A stretch of 11,189 nucleotides of DNA from Candidatus Woesearchaeota archaeon (GTDB taxonomy: Archaea > Nanobdellota > Nanobdellia > Woesearchaeales > UBA11716). Positions 6,096-11,189 of the stretch are shown piece by piece. The stretch covers positions 1,401-12,589 of the forward strand of contig DUKR01000014.1 of assembly GCA_013329175.1 (NCBI GenBank). Direction: 5' to 3'. Numbering within the stretch: the first letter of the stretch is position 1; every line of letters begins with the position of its first letter. Position numbers and translations under genes: made by a program. A model generated the notes under the pieces. It saw only the letters and a list, made by a program, of their open reading frames with translations, had not been told where the DNA came from and made no database searches.

Positions 6096-6290
6096 ATGAG
6101 AGGTACAGTCAAGTTTTACAACAAGCAAAAAGGTTTTGGATTCATTGCAGGTGAAGATGGCAAGGAGTACTTTGTCCATCAGAGCGGGATTCAGGAGGGC
6201 GTTCTCCTCAGGGATAATGACGCTGTTGAGTTTGAGGCAACCAAGGGAGACAGAGGGCCAAAGGCAGTCAACGTAACAAAGGAAGCGTAA
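6096..6290 (+). CDS. Cold-shock-domain protein (CspA family)
   Basis: A single OB-fold cold-shock domain of 64 aa, slightly shorter than the 66-70 aa bacterial proteins. It binds single-stranded RNA or DNA and melts RNA secondary structure. RNP1 is KGFGFI at 12-17 and RNP2 lies around YFVHQS at 25-30, with aromatic residues Phe14, Phe16, Phe26 and His28 on the binding face. The end GPKAVNVTKEA is typical. The ribosome-binding site GGAG overlaps the preceding stop codon and lies 6 nt before the ATG. It is the third gene of the zinc-ribbon operon and is followed by a strong T-run. Cold-shock-domain proteins are general in bacteria and patchy in archaea, so a transferred origin is plausible. Whether it is cold-inducible cannot be seen. 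Confidence 0.95.
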   Translation: MRGTVKFYNKQKGFGFIAGEDGKEYFVHQSGIQEGVLLRDNDAVEFEATKGDRGPKAVNVTKEA

Positions 6291-6296
6291 ACTTCC

Positions 6297-6320
6297 TTTC
6301 TTTTTTTTCTCTTTTTTTTC
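6297..6320 (+). terminator. Poly-T terminator after the cold-shock gene
   Basis: Two runs of eight T separated by CTC (6301-6308 and 6312-6319) start about 10 nt after the TAA. No stable hairpin precedes them, which fits archaeal intrinsic termination on oligo-T tracts. Confidence 0.75.
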
Positions 6321-6409
6321 TGCAAATTTTTCATGCACGTATGGCTCATTGTTTTTTTCGAGCAGCAATGAATAGCAGAAAACATTTCCACAACTCACAA
6401 AAAAGCAGA

Positions 6410-6418
6410 TTTTATTAA
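6410..6418 (+). promoter_or_regulatory. TATA-like box for the gene at 6442
   Basis: TTTTATTAA is centred about 28 nt before the ATG at 6442. That is the spacing seen for the other leaderless genes, and it argues against the in-frame ATG at 6418, which would overlap the box itself. Confidence 0.6.
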
Positions 6419-6441
6419 TGGCAGCTCATCTAATAGCTGTG

Positions 6442-6963
6442 ATGGACCTTAAGTTTTCGATAGAAACTCTGCAAGGGGAAACAGCATTCAGGGAGTGGGC
6501 TGCAGTGCACCTGAAGGCATACCTTTCCTTTGGCTTTGCGTCTTTGGATTCTGGCGCTGAATCAGTATGGCAGATAGGGTACTATGATCCTGAAACGGAC
6601 AAGGCGACCAGCTTCACTTTGGCTAATGGGAAGTGGGTAGTGAACCCTGCTGAGGAGGTGCTCAAGAAGCCAGGGGTAAAGGTAGCGAAGCTCGATATGT
6701 CAAGGGTCAGTGCCACGCTTGCTGAGGCAATGGGTATTGCCACTGCATTGCAGAAAGAAAAGTATCCTGGCAATGACGCCATCAAGTACATCGTTATTTG
6801 CCAGAGCATTGAGGGGATGGGAGAAGTCTGGAACATCACTATGATCACAAGGACGTTTCATACCCTGAATATCAAGGTCGCTGCAGGAGATGGAAAAGTG
6901 CTTGAGCATACCCTTGTATCTGTTGTTGATATTCAGAGGAAAAGTCCGGAAGAGAGGCCATAA
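6442..6963 (+). CDS. Protein of unknown function, 173 aa
   Basis: I do not recognise the family. The protein is soluble, with no signal peptide or membrane segment. The N-terminal part (about 12-35) is helical. WQIGYYDPETDKATSFTL at 43-60 looks like a strand-turn-strand with an acidic turn. The middle is helical (SATLAEAMGIATALQKEKY). Alternating strands follow near the end (VWNITMITRTFHTLNIKVAAGDGKVLEHTL, about 129-158), faintly recalling PepSY-like alpha/beta repeats, though this is a weak resemblance. No cysteine cluster or catalytic motif is seen. An ATG eight codons earlier (6418) is open, but the start at 6442 is preferred because of the TATA spacing. It is monocistronic, follows the zinc-ribbon operon terminator and is convergent with dxr, 75 nt apart. 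Confidence 0.75.
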   Translation: MDLKFSIETLQGETAFREWAAVHLKAYLSFGFASLDSGAESVWQIGYYDPETDKATSFTLANGKWVVNPAEEVLKKPGVKVAKLDMSRVSATLAEAMGIATALQKEKYPGNDAIKYIVICQSIEGMGEVWNITMITRTFHTLNIKVAAGDGKVLEHTLVSVVDIQRKSPEERP

Positions 6964-7038
6964 CAATCCACCAGAAGAGGCTAGGGCACTTCCCGGGAGA
7001 ACTTGCAGAGACCTAAAGAGGGATAGCACACTGCCATG

Positions 7039-8190
7039 TTACTGTTCGGAGATTGTATTCCTAACCTCATTCTTCACCCTCATATCTACTTCCAGAATCT
7101 CATCAATGTCGGGCCTTCTGATGAGCGTATGTGAATCAAGCGCTTCTTTCACCATCCGCGAAATGTCAGGAAAAGATATCTCATCGTTAAGGAAGGCATG
7201 CACCGCAACCTCGTTTGCAGCATTCAGCACAGCAGGCATAGTGCCGCCAGCCTTCCCTGCTAGAAGGGCATACCCTAAGCACGGGAACCGCTTCGCATCA
7301 ATCTCTCCGAAGGTCAGCTGCTTCACATCAATTAGCGAGAACGGCCTGGCAGAGGAAGGGATTCTGTCAGGATAGCTCAGGGCATACTGGATGGGGATTC
7401 TCATGTCAGGCCAGCCGAGCTGGGCGAGAACAGCATTGTCGTTCAGCTCAATCAGGGAATGAATGATGGACTGTGGATGCTTCACCACCTCAATAGCATC
7501 ATACGCCATACCGAAGAGATGATGCGCCTCAATCACCTCAAAGCCCTTGTTCATCAGGGTAGCAGAGTCAATCGTAATCTTGCTTCCCATCTTCCATGTC
7601 GGATGCATCAATGCGTCTTTTGCAGTAAGAGACCTCATCTCCCCGATAGATTTATCGCGAAATGCCCCACCTGAGCAGGTGAGGATAAGCTTCCTGACCT
7701 CGCCATCATCCACCCCCCGCATGCACTGGAAAATCGCGGAGTGCTCAGAGTCTATTGGCAACAGCTCTGCCTCCCTCTGCTGCGCCTTCTGCATGACGAT
7801 GTCGCCAGCAGCAACCAGTGTCTCCTTGTTTGCAAGGCACACCCTTTTTCCTGCGTCCAGCGCTTTGAGCGTCGGCGTGACACCTACTGAACCTACAAGG
7901 GAATTGATGACGGCATCTGTCTCCTGCATAGTGGCAATAGAGTGGATGCCAGCAAGGCCAGCAAGCACAGGAACCGCATAATCTATCTCTTCAGCAAGAA
8001 CTTCTGCCTTTTCCCTCTCCATCACCGCAACGGCTTTTGGCTTGAAGGCATCAATCTGCTCCTTTAATTTTCCTATATTAGAATGAGCAGTCAGCCCAGC
8101 TACAGAAAATTCATCAGGGTTCGCGCTGATAATGTCAAGAGCCTGTGTCCCTATGCTTCCTGTTGATCCAAGTATTGCAATAGTTCGCAT
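7039..8190 (-). CDS. dxr: 1-deoxy-D-xylulose-5-phosphate reductoisomerase
   Basis: Second enzyme of the MEP pathway: converts DXP to 2-C-methyl-D-erythritol 4-phosphate with NADPH and a divalent metal. At 383 aa it is close to E. coli Dxr (398). NADPH-binding GSTGSIGTQALDI lies at 8-20 and ANKET at 120-124. Metal ligands are Asp147 and Glu149 (PIDSEHSA) and Glu218 in MNKGFEVIEAH. Substrate-loop residues His196 and Trp199 are in MHPTWKMG, and Asn214/Lys215 are present. IIHSLIE and VLAQLGWPDMR (243-263) match the family. All catalytic residues are intact, so it should be active. The ATG is 3 nt after the dxs stop, so the pair is one operon; only a weak, distant GGGAG precedes it, suggesting coupled translation. 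Known target of fosmidomycin in bacteria. Confidence 0.97.
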   Translation of the reverse strand: MRTIAILGSTGSIGTQALDIISANPDEFSVAGLTAHSNIGKLKEQIDAFKPKAVAVMEREKAEVLAEEIDYAVPVLAGLAGIHSIATMQETDAVINSLVGSVGVTPTLKALDAGKRVCLANKETLVAAGDIVMQKAQQREAELLPIDSEHSAIFQCMRGVDDGEVRKLILTCSGGAFRDKSIGEMRSLTAKDALMHPTWKMGSKITIDSATLMNKGFEVIEAHHLFGMAYDAIEVVKHPQSIIHSLIELNDNAVLAQLGWPDMRIPIQYALSYPDRIPSSARPFSLIDVKQLTFGEIDAKRFPCLGYALLAGKAGGTMPAVLNAANEVAVHAFLNDEISFPDISRMVKEALDSHTLIRRPDIDEILEVDMRVKNEVRNTISEQ

Positions 8191-8193
8191 CGC

Positions 8194-10065
8194 CTATTTC
8201 ATCATCTCCCGTGCCTTGTCAACGATGGAGCCCACACTGAACCCTACTGCATGGTAGAGGGACCTCATGTCGCCATGCTCAACAAACGCGTCAGGAAGCG
8301 CCAGAGCCTGGCAGGGCACTAGCATCTTGTGCTCAGCAAGAAGCTCCAGCACTGCTGAATGGAATCCAGCCCTGCAGGTGTTCTCCTCCAGCGTGATTAT
8401 GCCCTTCACTTTGTCAGCAAACGAAAGAATGGTTGCGGAATCAAGGGGCTTGACAAAGCGGGCATTGATGACTGCTGCGCTGATTCCCTCCTTTTTAAGC
8501 TCATGAGCCGCAGCCTCAGCCAGCGCAATAAGCGGTCCGACTCCAACAAATGCCAGATCCATACCCCTTCGGATGACCTCAGCCTTCCCTATAGCCAGTG
8601 CCATTGGCTTTCGCCTTGCTACCCCTAACCCACTTCCTCGCGGATAGCGAAGGGCAATGGGCCCGTTGTGGGCTACGGCTGTCGCAAGCATGTCAGCCAA
8701 TTCCTGCTCGTCCTTTGGCACCATTACCGTCATGTTAGGGATTAGGCGCAGGTACGAGAGGTCAAAAGCTCCGTGATGCGTTGGTCCGTCCTCGCCGACA
8801 AGCCCTGCCCTGTCCAAAGCAAAGATTACACCAAGATTCTGGATGCAGACGTCATGGATTATCTGGTCAAATGCCCGCTGCAGAAATGTGGAGTAGATAG
8901 CACAAACAGGCTTTAGCCCTTCTGCGGCAAGCCCTGCTGCAAACGTTACTGCGTGCTGCTCGGCAATCCCTACGTCAAACGTCCGCTGCGAGAATGCCTG
9001 CTGGAACTTGTCTATGCCTGTTCCTGAGGGCATGGCTGCGGTGATGCCGACGATGCGAGGGTCATCTTTAGCAAGTGCTATGAGGGTGTCGGCAAAGACA
9101 TCCTGATATTTTGGAGGCTCAGCGTTTCCTGGCTTGGCGCCTTTTGGTTTTGCCGCATGATATGCCTCAGCAACCTTGTCAGGGTCATCCAGGCCCTGGC
9201 CCTTCTGGGTCTTGATATGAAGGAGCACCGGCCCGTCAATCTGCCGGACATTGCGCAGGGCAGCGACAAGGTCGTCAAGATTGTGGCCGTCTATCGGCCC
9301 ATAATAATTGAAGCCAAGCTCCTTGAATAGCATCCCTGTACTGACCATGGCCCTGAGATTCTCTTCCAGAGTATGGGCGGCTCCTGCTGCCATCTCTCCT
9401 ACCATAGGCATGACCTTCAGCAGATGCTCAAGCTTCTGTTTCTTCTCGTGGTAGCGTGGGTCAGCAACAAGACCTGCCAGGTAGTTTGATAGCGCTCCCA
9501 CGTTTGGCGAGATGGACATCTTGTTGTCGTTCAGAATGACGATGATGCGGGTCTTTGATGCTCCTGCATTGTTGAGCGCTTCAAACGCCATGCCGCCGGT
9601 GAGAGAGCCATCGCCTATTACTGCAATGACGTGGTGGTTCTTTCCCATGATGTCACGAGCCTTTGCCATGCCAAGCGCTGCTGAGATAGAGGTTGAGGCA
9701 TGGCCAGCGCCAAAGTGGTCATGCTCTGATTCTGCCCTCTTAAGAAAGGGGCCGATGCCCCTGAATTTTCGCAGGGTATGGAAGTCTTTGTTGCGCCCGG
9801 TAAGGAGCTTATGAGGATATGCCTGATGGCCTGTATCCCATACTATCTTATCAAGGGGGCTGTCAAAGATGTAGTGCAGCGCAATCGTCAGTTCAACAGT
9901 ACCTAAGCCTGCTCCAAGGTGGCCTCCGTTCTGCGCTGTGACGTCAACAATCCTTTTTCGTATCTCATCGCTTAGATGCAGGAGTTGGCGTTTATTCAGG
10001 TGCTTTACGTCACGAGGTCCCCTTATCATGTCCAGAAAATGCGTTGCTGCGCCATTCTCAGCCAT
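8194..10065 (-). CDS. dxs: 1-deoxy-D-xylulose-5-phosphate synthase
   Basis: Thiamine-diphosphate-dependent enzyme that condenses pyruvate with glyceraldehyde 3-phosphate, the first step of the MEP pathway (DXP also feeds thiamine and pyridoxal synthesis in some bacteria). It has 623 aa, the usual 620-640. His49 (GGHLGAGLG) and His80 (TGHQAYPHK) are catalytic-site histidines. GDGSLTGG at 151-158 with Asn181 forms the ThDP/Mg motif. Glu369 in DVGIAEQHAVTFAAGLA is the proton-relay glutamate. DRAGLVGEDGPTHHGAFD contains His431, and RYPRG lies at 473-477. Three domains in order: ThDP-binding about 1-315, pyrimidine-binding about 318-480, C-terminal transketolase domain about 495-620. The start has a TATA box 28 nt upstream, indicating a leaderless archaeal-type transcript. 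That argues the gene is native to this genome rather than a contaminating bacterial contig. Confidence 0.98.
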   Translation of the reverse strand: MAENGAATHFLDMIRGPRDVKHLNKRQLLHLSDEIRKRIVDVTAQNGGHLGAGLGTVELTIALHYIFDSPLDKIVWDTGHQAYPHKLLTGRNKDFHTLRKFRGIGPFLKRAESEHDHFGAGHASTSISAALGMAKARDIMGKNHHVIAVIGDGSLTGGMAFEALNNAGASKTRIIVILNDNKMSISPNVGALSNYLAGLVADPRYHEKKQKLEHLLKVMPMVGEMAAGAAHTLEENLRAMVSTGMLFKELGFNYYGPIDGHNLDDLVAALRNVRQIDGPVLLHIKTQKGQGLDDPDKVAEAYHAAKPKGAKPGNAEPPKYQDVFADTLIALAKDDPRIVGITAAMPSGTGIDKFQQAFSQRTFDVGIAEQHAVTFAAGLAAEGLKPVCAIYSTFLQRAFDQIIHDVCIQNLGVIFALDRAGLVGEDGPTHHGAFDLSYLRLIPNMTVMVPKDEQELADMLATAVAHNGPIALRYPRGSGLGVARRKPMALAIGKAEVIRRGMDLAFVGVGPLIALAEAAAHELKKEGISAAVINARFVKPLDSATILSFADKVKGIITLEENTCRAGFHSAVLELLAEHKMLVPCQALALPDAFVEHGDMRSLYHAVGFSVGSIVDKAREMMK

Positions 10066-10089
10066 AGTGGCCAGGTTATCCGAAAATCC

Positions 10090-10097
10090 TATAAAAA
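10090..10097 (-). promoter_or_regulatory. TATA box for dxs-dxr
   Basis: The minus strand reads TTTTTATA followed by GG, centred about 28 nt from the dxs ATG at 10065. The same TTTTTATAGG string is used by the gene at 10908. With dxr only 3 nt behind dxs, this promoter should serve both. Confidence 0.65.
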
Positions 10098-10164
10098 GAT
10101 TGTTGCGATGGAGGGATAATTCATCTCTAAGGGGGTGAAAGCTGCCATAACCTTTTTCTTTTAA

Positions 10165-10908
10165 TTATCCTTTTGAAAACAGCTTATTCAGGATGTCAAC
10201 CGTGTAGAGGATTGTTGCATGCGCCTGCTCCTTGCTCGGGTAAAAAGCTTCCTGCTTCTTATGCACGGCAAAGACGCGAAGCTGGTTGATGAGGTGGACC
10301 TGCTGGGTTAATGCAGGGTCAAGCTTGATGTTCTTTTCCTTCATTTTTGCAATAAGGTTGCCCAATCCGATGCCAGGGCTTTTCTCAAGAAGGTCATTGC
10401 CTGCTACTTCATAGTATTTGCGGTGGAGGACCGTTTCAAGCATACGGCCGCAGAGGATGACAGCGCATCGGTAACAGCCTGCAGCAAAGCATTGCTCTAT
10501 TTCTTTCTTGTCAGCGAGGATATCTTCTTCTATTTCTGAAGGAAGCCTTGAAAGCTTCAGGGAAAGCAGGGATGCTTTCTCATTTGATGCCTGCTTCTTT
10601 GCAATGTCGTCAATTGCAAGCAGAGCATTGCTGACTGCCTCAAGGTCTTTACGCGCGTATCCCTCTTCAAGAGCCTTCAGGGTTGCAGTGAGTGTTGCTG
10701 ATTCCTCCTGTGATGACTGCACTATTGCCCTCTGCAGGGCAGCGTGGAGGCACACATATGACCGCTCAAACATGCGCAGATGATGCTCTGCCCGTGCCTT
10801 TTTGAAATCCGCGATGTGAGGGGCTTTCTGCTGTTCAAGGCTTATTTCCTCCTGTTGCAGCGACTTGATTGCTCCTTTCAGGGAAGTAAGTGCGCTGTGC
10901 AATGGCAT
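10165..10908 (-). CDS. Helical protein with DUF4145/HEPN-like C-terminal domain
   Basis: A mostly alpha-helical 247-aa protein with no signal peptide. The C-terminal region (about 132-245) resembles the DUF4145/HEPN-like fold: CFAAGCYRCAVILCGRMLETVLHRKYY (140-166), a GLGNLIAKMKEKN stretch (181-193), then INQLRVFAVH and a final long helix. Arg211 and His216 make an R-x4-H pattern, the spacing of the HEPN ribonuclease motif, although the usual Asn/Asp after Arg is replaced by Val. RNase activity is therefore uncertain. The N-terminal part (1-130) is helical and may form a coiled coil or adaptor. It has its own TATA box and sits 99 nt upstream of dxs in the same direction, but dxs has a separate promoter, so no functional link is implied. 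No toxin or antitoxin partner is visible. Confidence 0.7.
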   Translation of the reverse strand: MPLHSALTSLKGAIKSLQQEEISLEQQKAPHIADFKKARAEHHLRMFERSYVCLHAALQRAIVQSSQEESATLTATLKALEEGYARKDLEAVSNALLAIDDIAKKQASNEKASLLSLKLSRLPSEIEEDILADKKEIEQCFAAGCYRCAVILCGRMLETVLHRKYYEVAGNDLLEKSPGIGLGNLIAKMKEKNIKLDPALTQQVHLINQLRVFAVHKKQEAFYPSKEQAHATILYTVDILNKLFSKG

Positions 10909-10930
10909 GTATGCCCCAGGTGAATGCCCC

Positions 10931-10940
10931 TATAAAAATA
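10931..10940 (-). promoter_or_regulatory. TATA box for the DUF4145/HEPN-like gene
   Basis: The minus strand reads TATTTTTATA followed by GGGG, centred about 27 nt before the ATG at 10908, giving a leaderless transcript. Confidence 0.65.
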
Positions 10941-10984
10941 TGCACAAAAATGGTACTGCTTCACTTCTATTCTGAAAAGCAGTC

Positions 10985-11160
10985 AGGATAGCCATTAGTG
11001 TGAAGTTAGGAGATATCTATTGGGCAGATTCGTGTTGAAGGAGCAATAGCAAAAAATCAATAGCAAAAAGGCAATAGCTACCATCCCGTCGCTTCCACAG
11101 CCAATGCGTAACTTCCTTCTTTTCTACTCTGGCAATTCTCTCATTGCACGTTCCGACGGG
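10985..11160 (+). repeat. Dispersed repeat, right copy, inverted relative to the left end
   Basis: Plus-strand counterpart of the minus strand at 158-1. It carries GGATAGCCAT near 10987, ATCAATAGC, GCTTCCACAGCCAATGCGTA, then a T-rich stretch and CTCTCATTGCACGTTCCGAC. The last part is also found at 5305-5360. Read on the minus strand it contains an open stretch of about 43 codons (CNERIARVEKKEVTHWLWKR...), whose counterpart in the left copy keeps EVTH.LWK but with stop codons. No start codon is visible for it. No annotated gene lies between 10909 and the window end. Confidence 0.6.
11044..11078 (+). repeat. Three-unit tandem repeat with 14-nt period
   Basis: CAATAGC occurs at 11044, 11058 and 11072, exactly 14 nt apart, with A-runs between. 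It lies inside the right-end repeat. The left copy holds only one full CAATAGC unit plus a partial one (minus strand of 61-73), so unit number differs between copies. Confidence 0.8.
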
Positions 11161-11189
11161 GGAAAATAAAAATGAAGAAAGAAAAGAAG

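Noticed and set aside
5910..6398. 162-codon minus-strand frame
   Set aside because: Antisense to the second zinc-ribbon and cold-shock genes and to the poly-T tract, which it translates as a Lys run.
6418..6441. Upstream ATG for the unknown protein at 6442
   Set aside because: It falls on the edge of the TATA-like box, so it could not be in the transcript from that promoter; 6442 has the leaderless spacing of other genes.
11172..11189. ATG with Lys/Glu codons at the right edge, possibly the start of a gene
   Set aside because: Only six codons are visible and the run is A-rich; no TATA box at the expected distance, so it cannot be supported from this window.
1..11189. CRISPR arrays, insertion sequences, tRNA/rRNA genes, phage or conjugation genes
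   Set aside because: I looked for regularly spaced repeats, transposase or integrase motifs and RNA signatures on both strands and saw none; the repeats present are diverged and not spacer-like.

Overview
The window reads as chromosomal DNA from an archaeon, most likely of the DPANN / Woesearchaeota-like kind (lineage inferred, not proven). Several genes have an AT-rich TATA-type box centred about 26-28 nt upstream of the ATG, the layout expected for leaderless archaeal mRNAs. Genes inside operons instead carry purine-rich Shine-Dalgarno sequences. I noticed no bacterial -35/-10 promoters. The methionine aminopeptidase is the archaeal/eukaryotic type II form. Against this background sit several genes usually thought of as bacterial: dxs and dxr (MEP isoprenoid pathway), fabI (fatty acid elongation), a cold-shock protein and a secreted lytic transglycosylase.

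Layout. 1-261: no gene; a decayed copy of a dispersed repeat. 262-1245 (-): a double-module Lrp/AsnC-type regulator, divergent from 1337-2095 (+), a secreted SLT-type lytic transglycosylase. 2096-2613: about 500 nt without a convincing gene, holding repeat copy A. 2660-5297 (+): a probable operon trxB - fabI - map. 5298-5623: no convincing gene; a short segment shared with the right end of the window, then repeat copy B (homologous to A, opposite orientation). 5624-6320 (+): promoter, roughly 130-nt leader, two tiny zinc-ribbon proteins, a cold-shock-domain protein and a poly-T terminator. 6442-6963 (+): a protein of unknown function. 7039-10065 (-): dxs then dxr, 3 nt apart. 10165-10908 (-): a helical protein with a DUF4145/HEPN-like C-terminus. 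10909-11189: no gene; promoter of the preceding gene and an intact-looking copy of the left-end repeat, inverted relative to it.

How the genes fit together. Dxs and Dxr supply the first two MEP steps (pyruvate + glyceraldehyde-3-phosphate to DXP to MEP), so the cell may make its isoprenoid lipid precursors by the bacterial route. TrxB supplies reduced thioredoxin or a similar dithiol protein, FabI reduces enoyl thioesters, and Map removes initiator methionine. The exported transglycosylase would cut bacterial peptidoglycan, which archaea lack, so a role in attacking or feeding on bacterial partners is plausible. The zinc-ribbon/cold-shock operon looks like a small nucleic-acid-binding module.

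I see no CRISPR array, tRNA, rRNA, transposase or obvious defence island. The least explained part is a set of diverged intergenic repeats in inverted pairs, in every gene-poor stretch of more than 250 nt.
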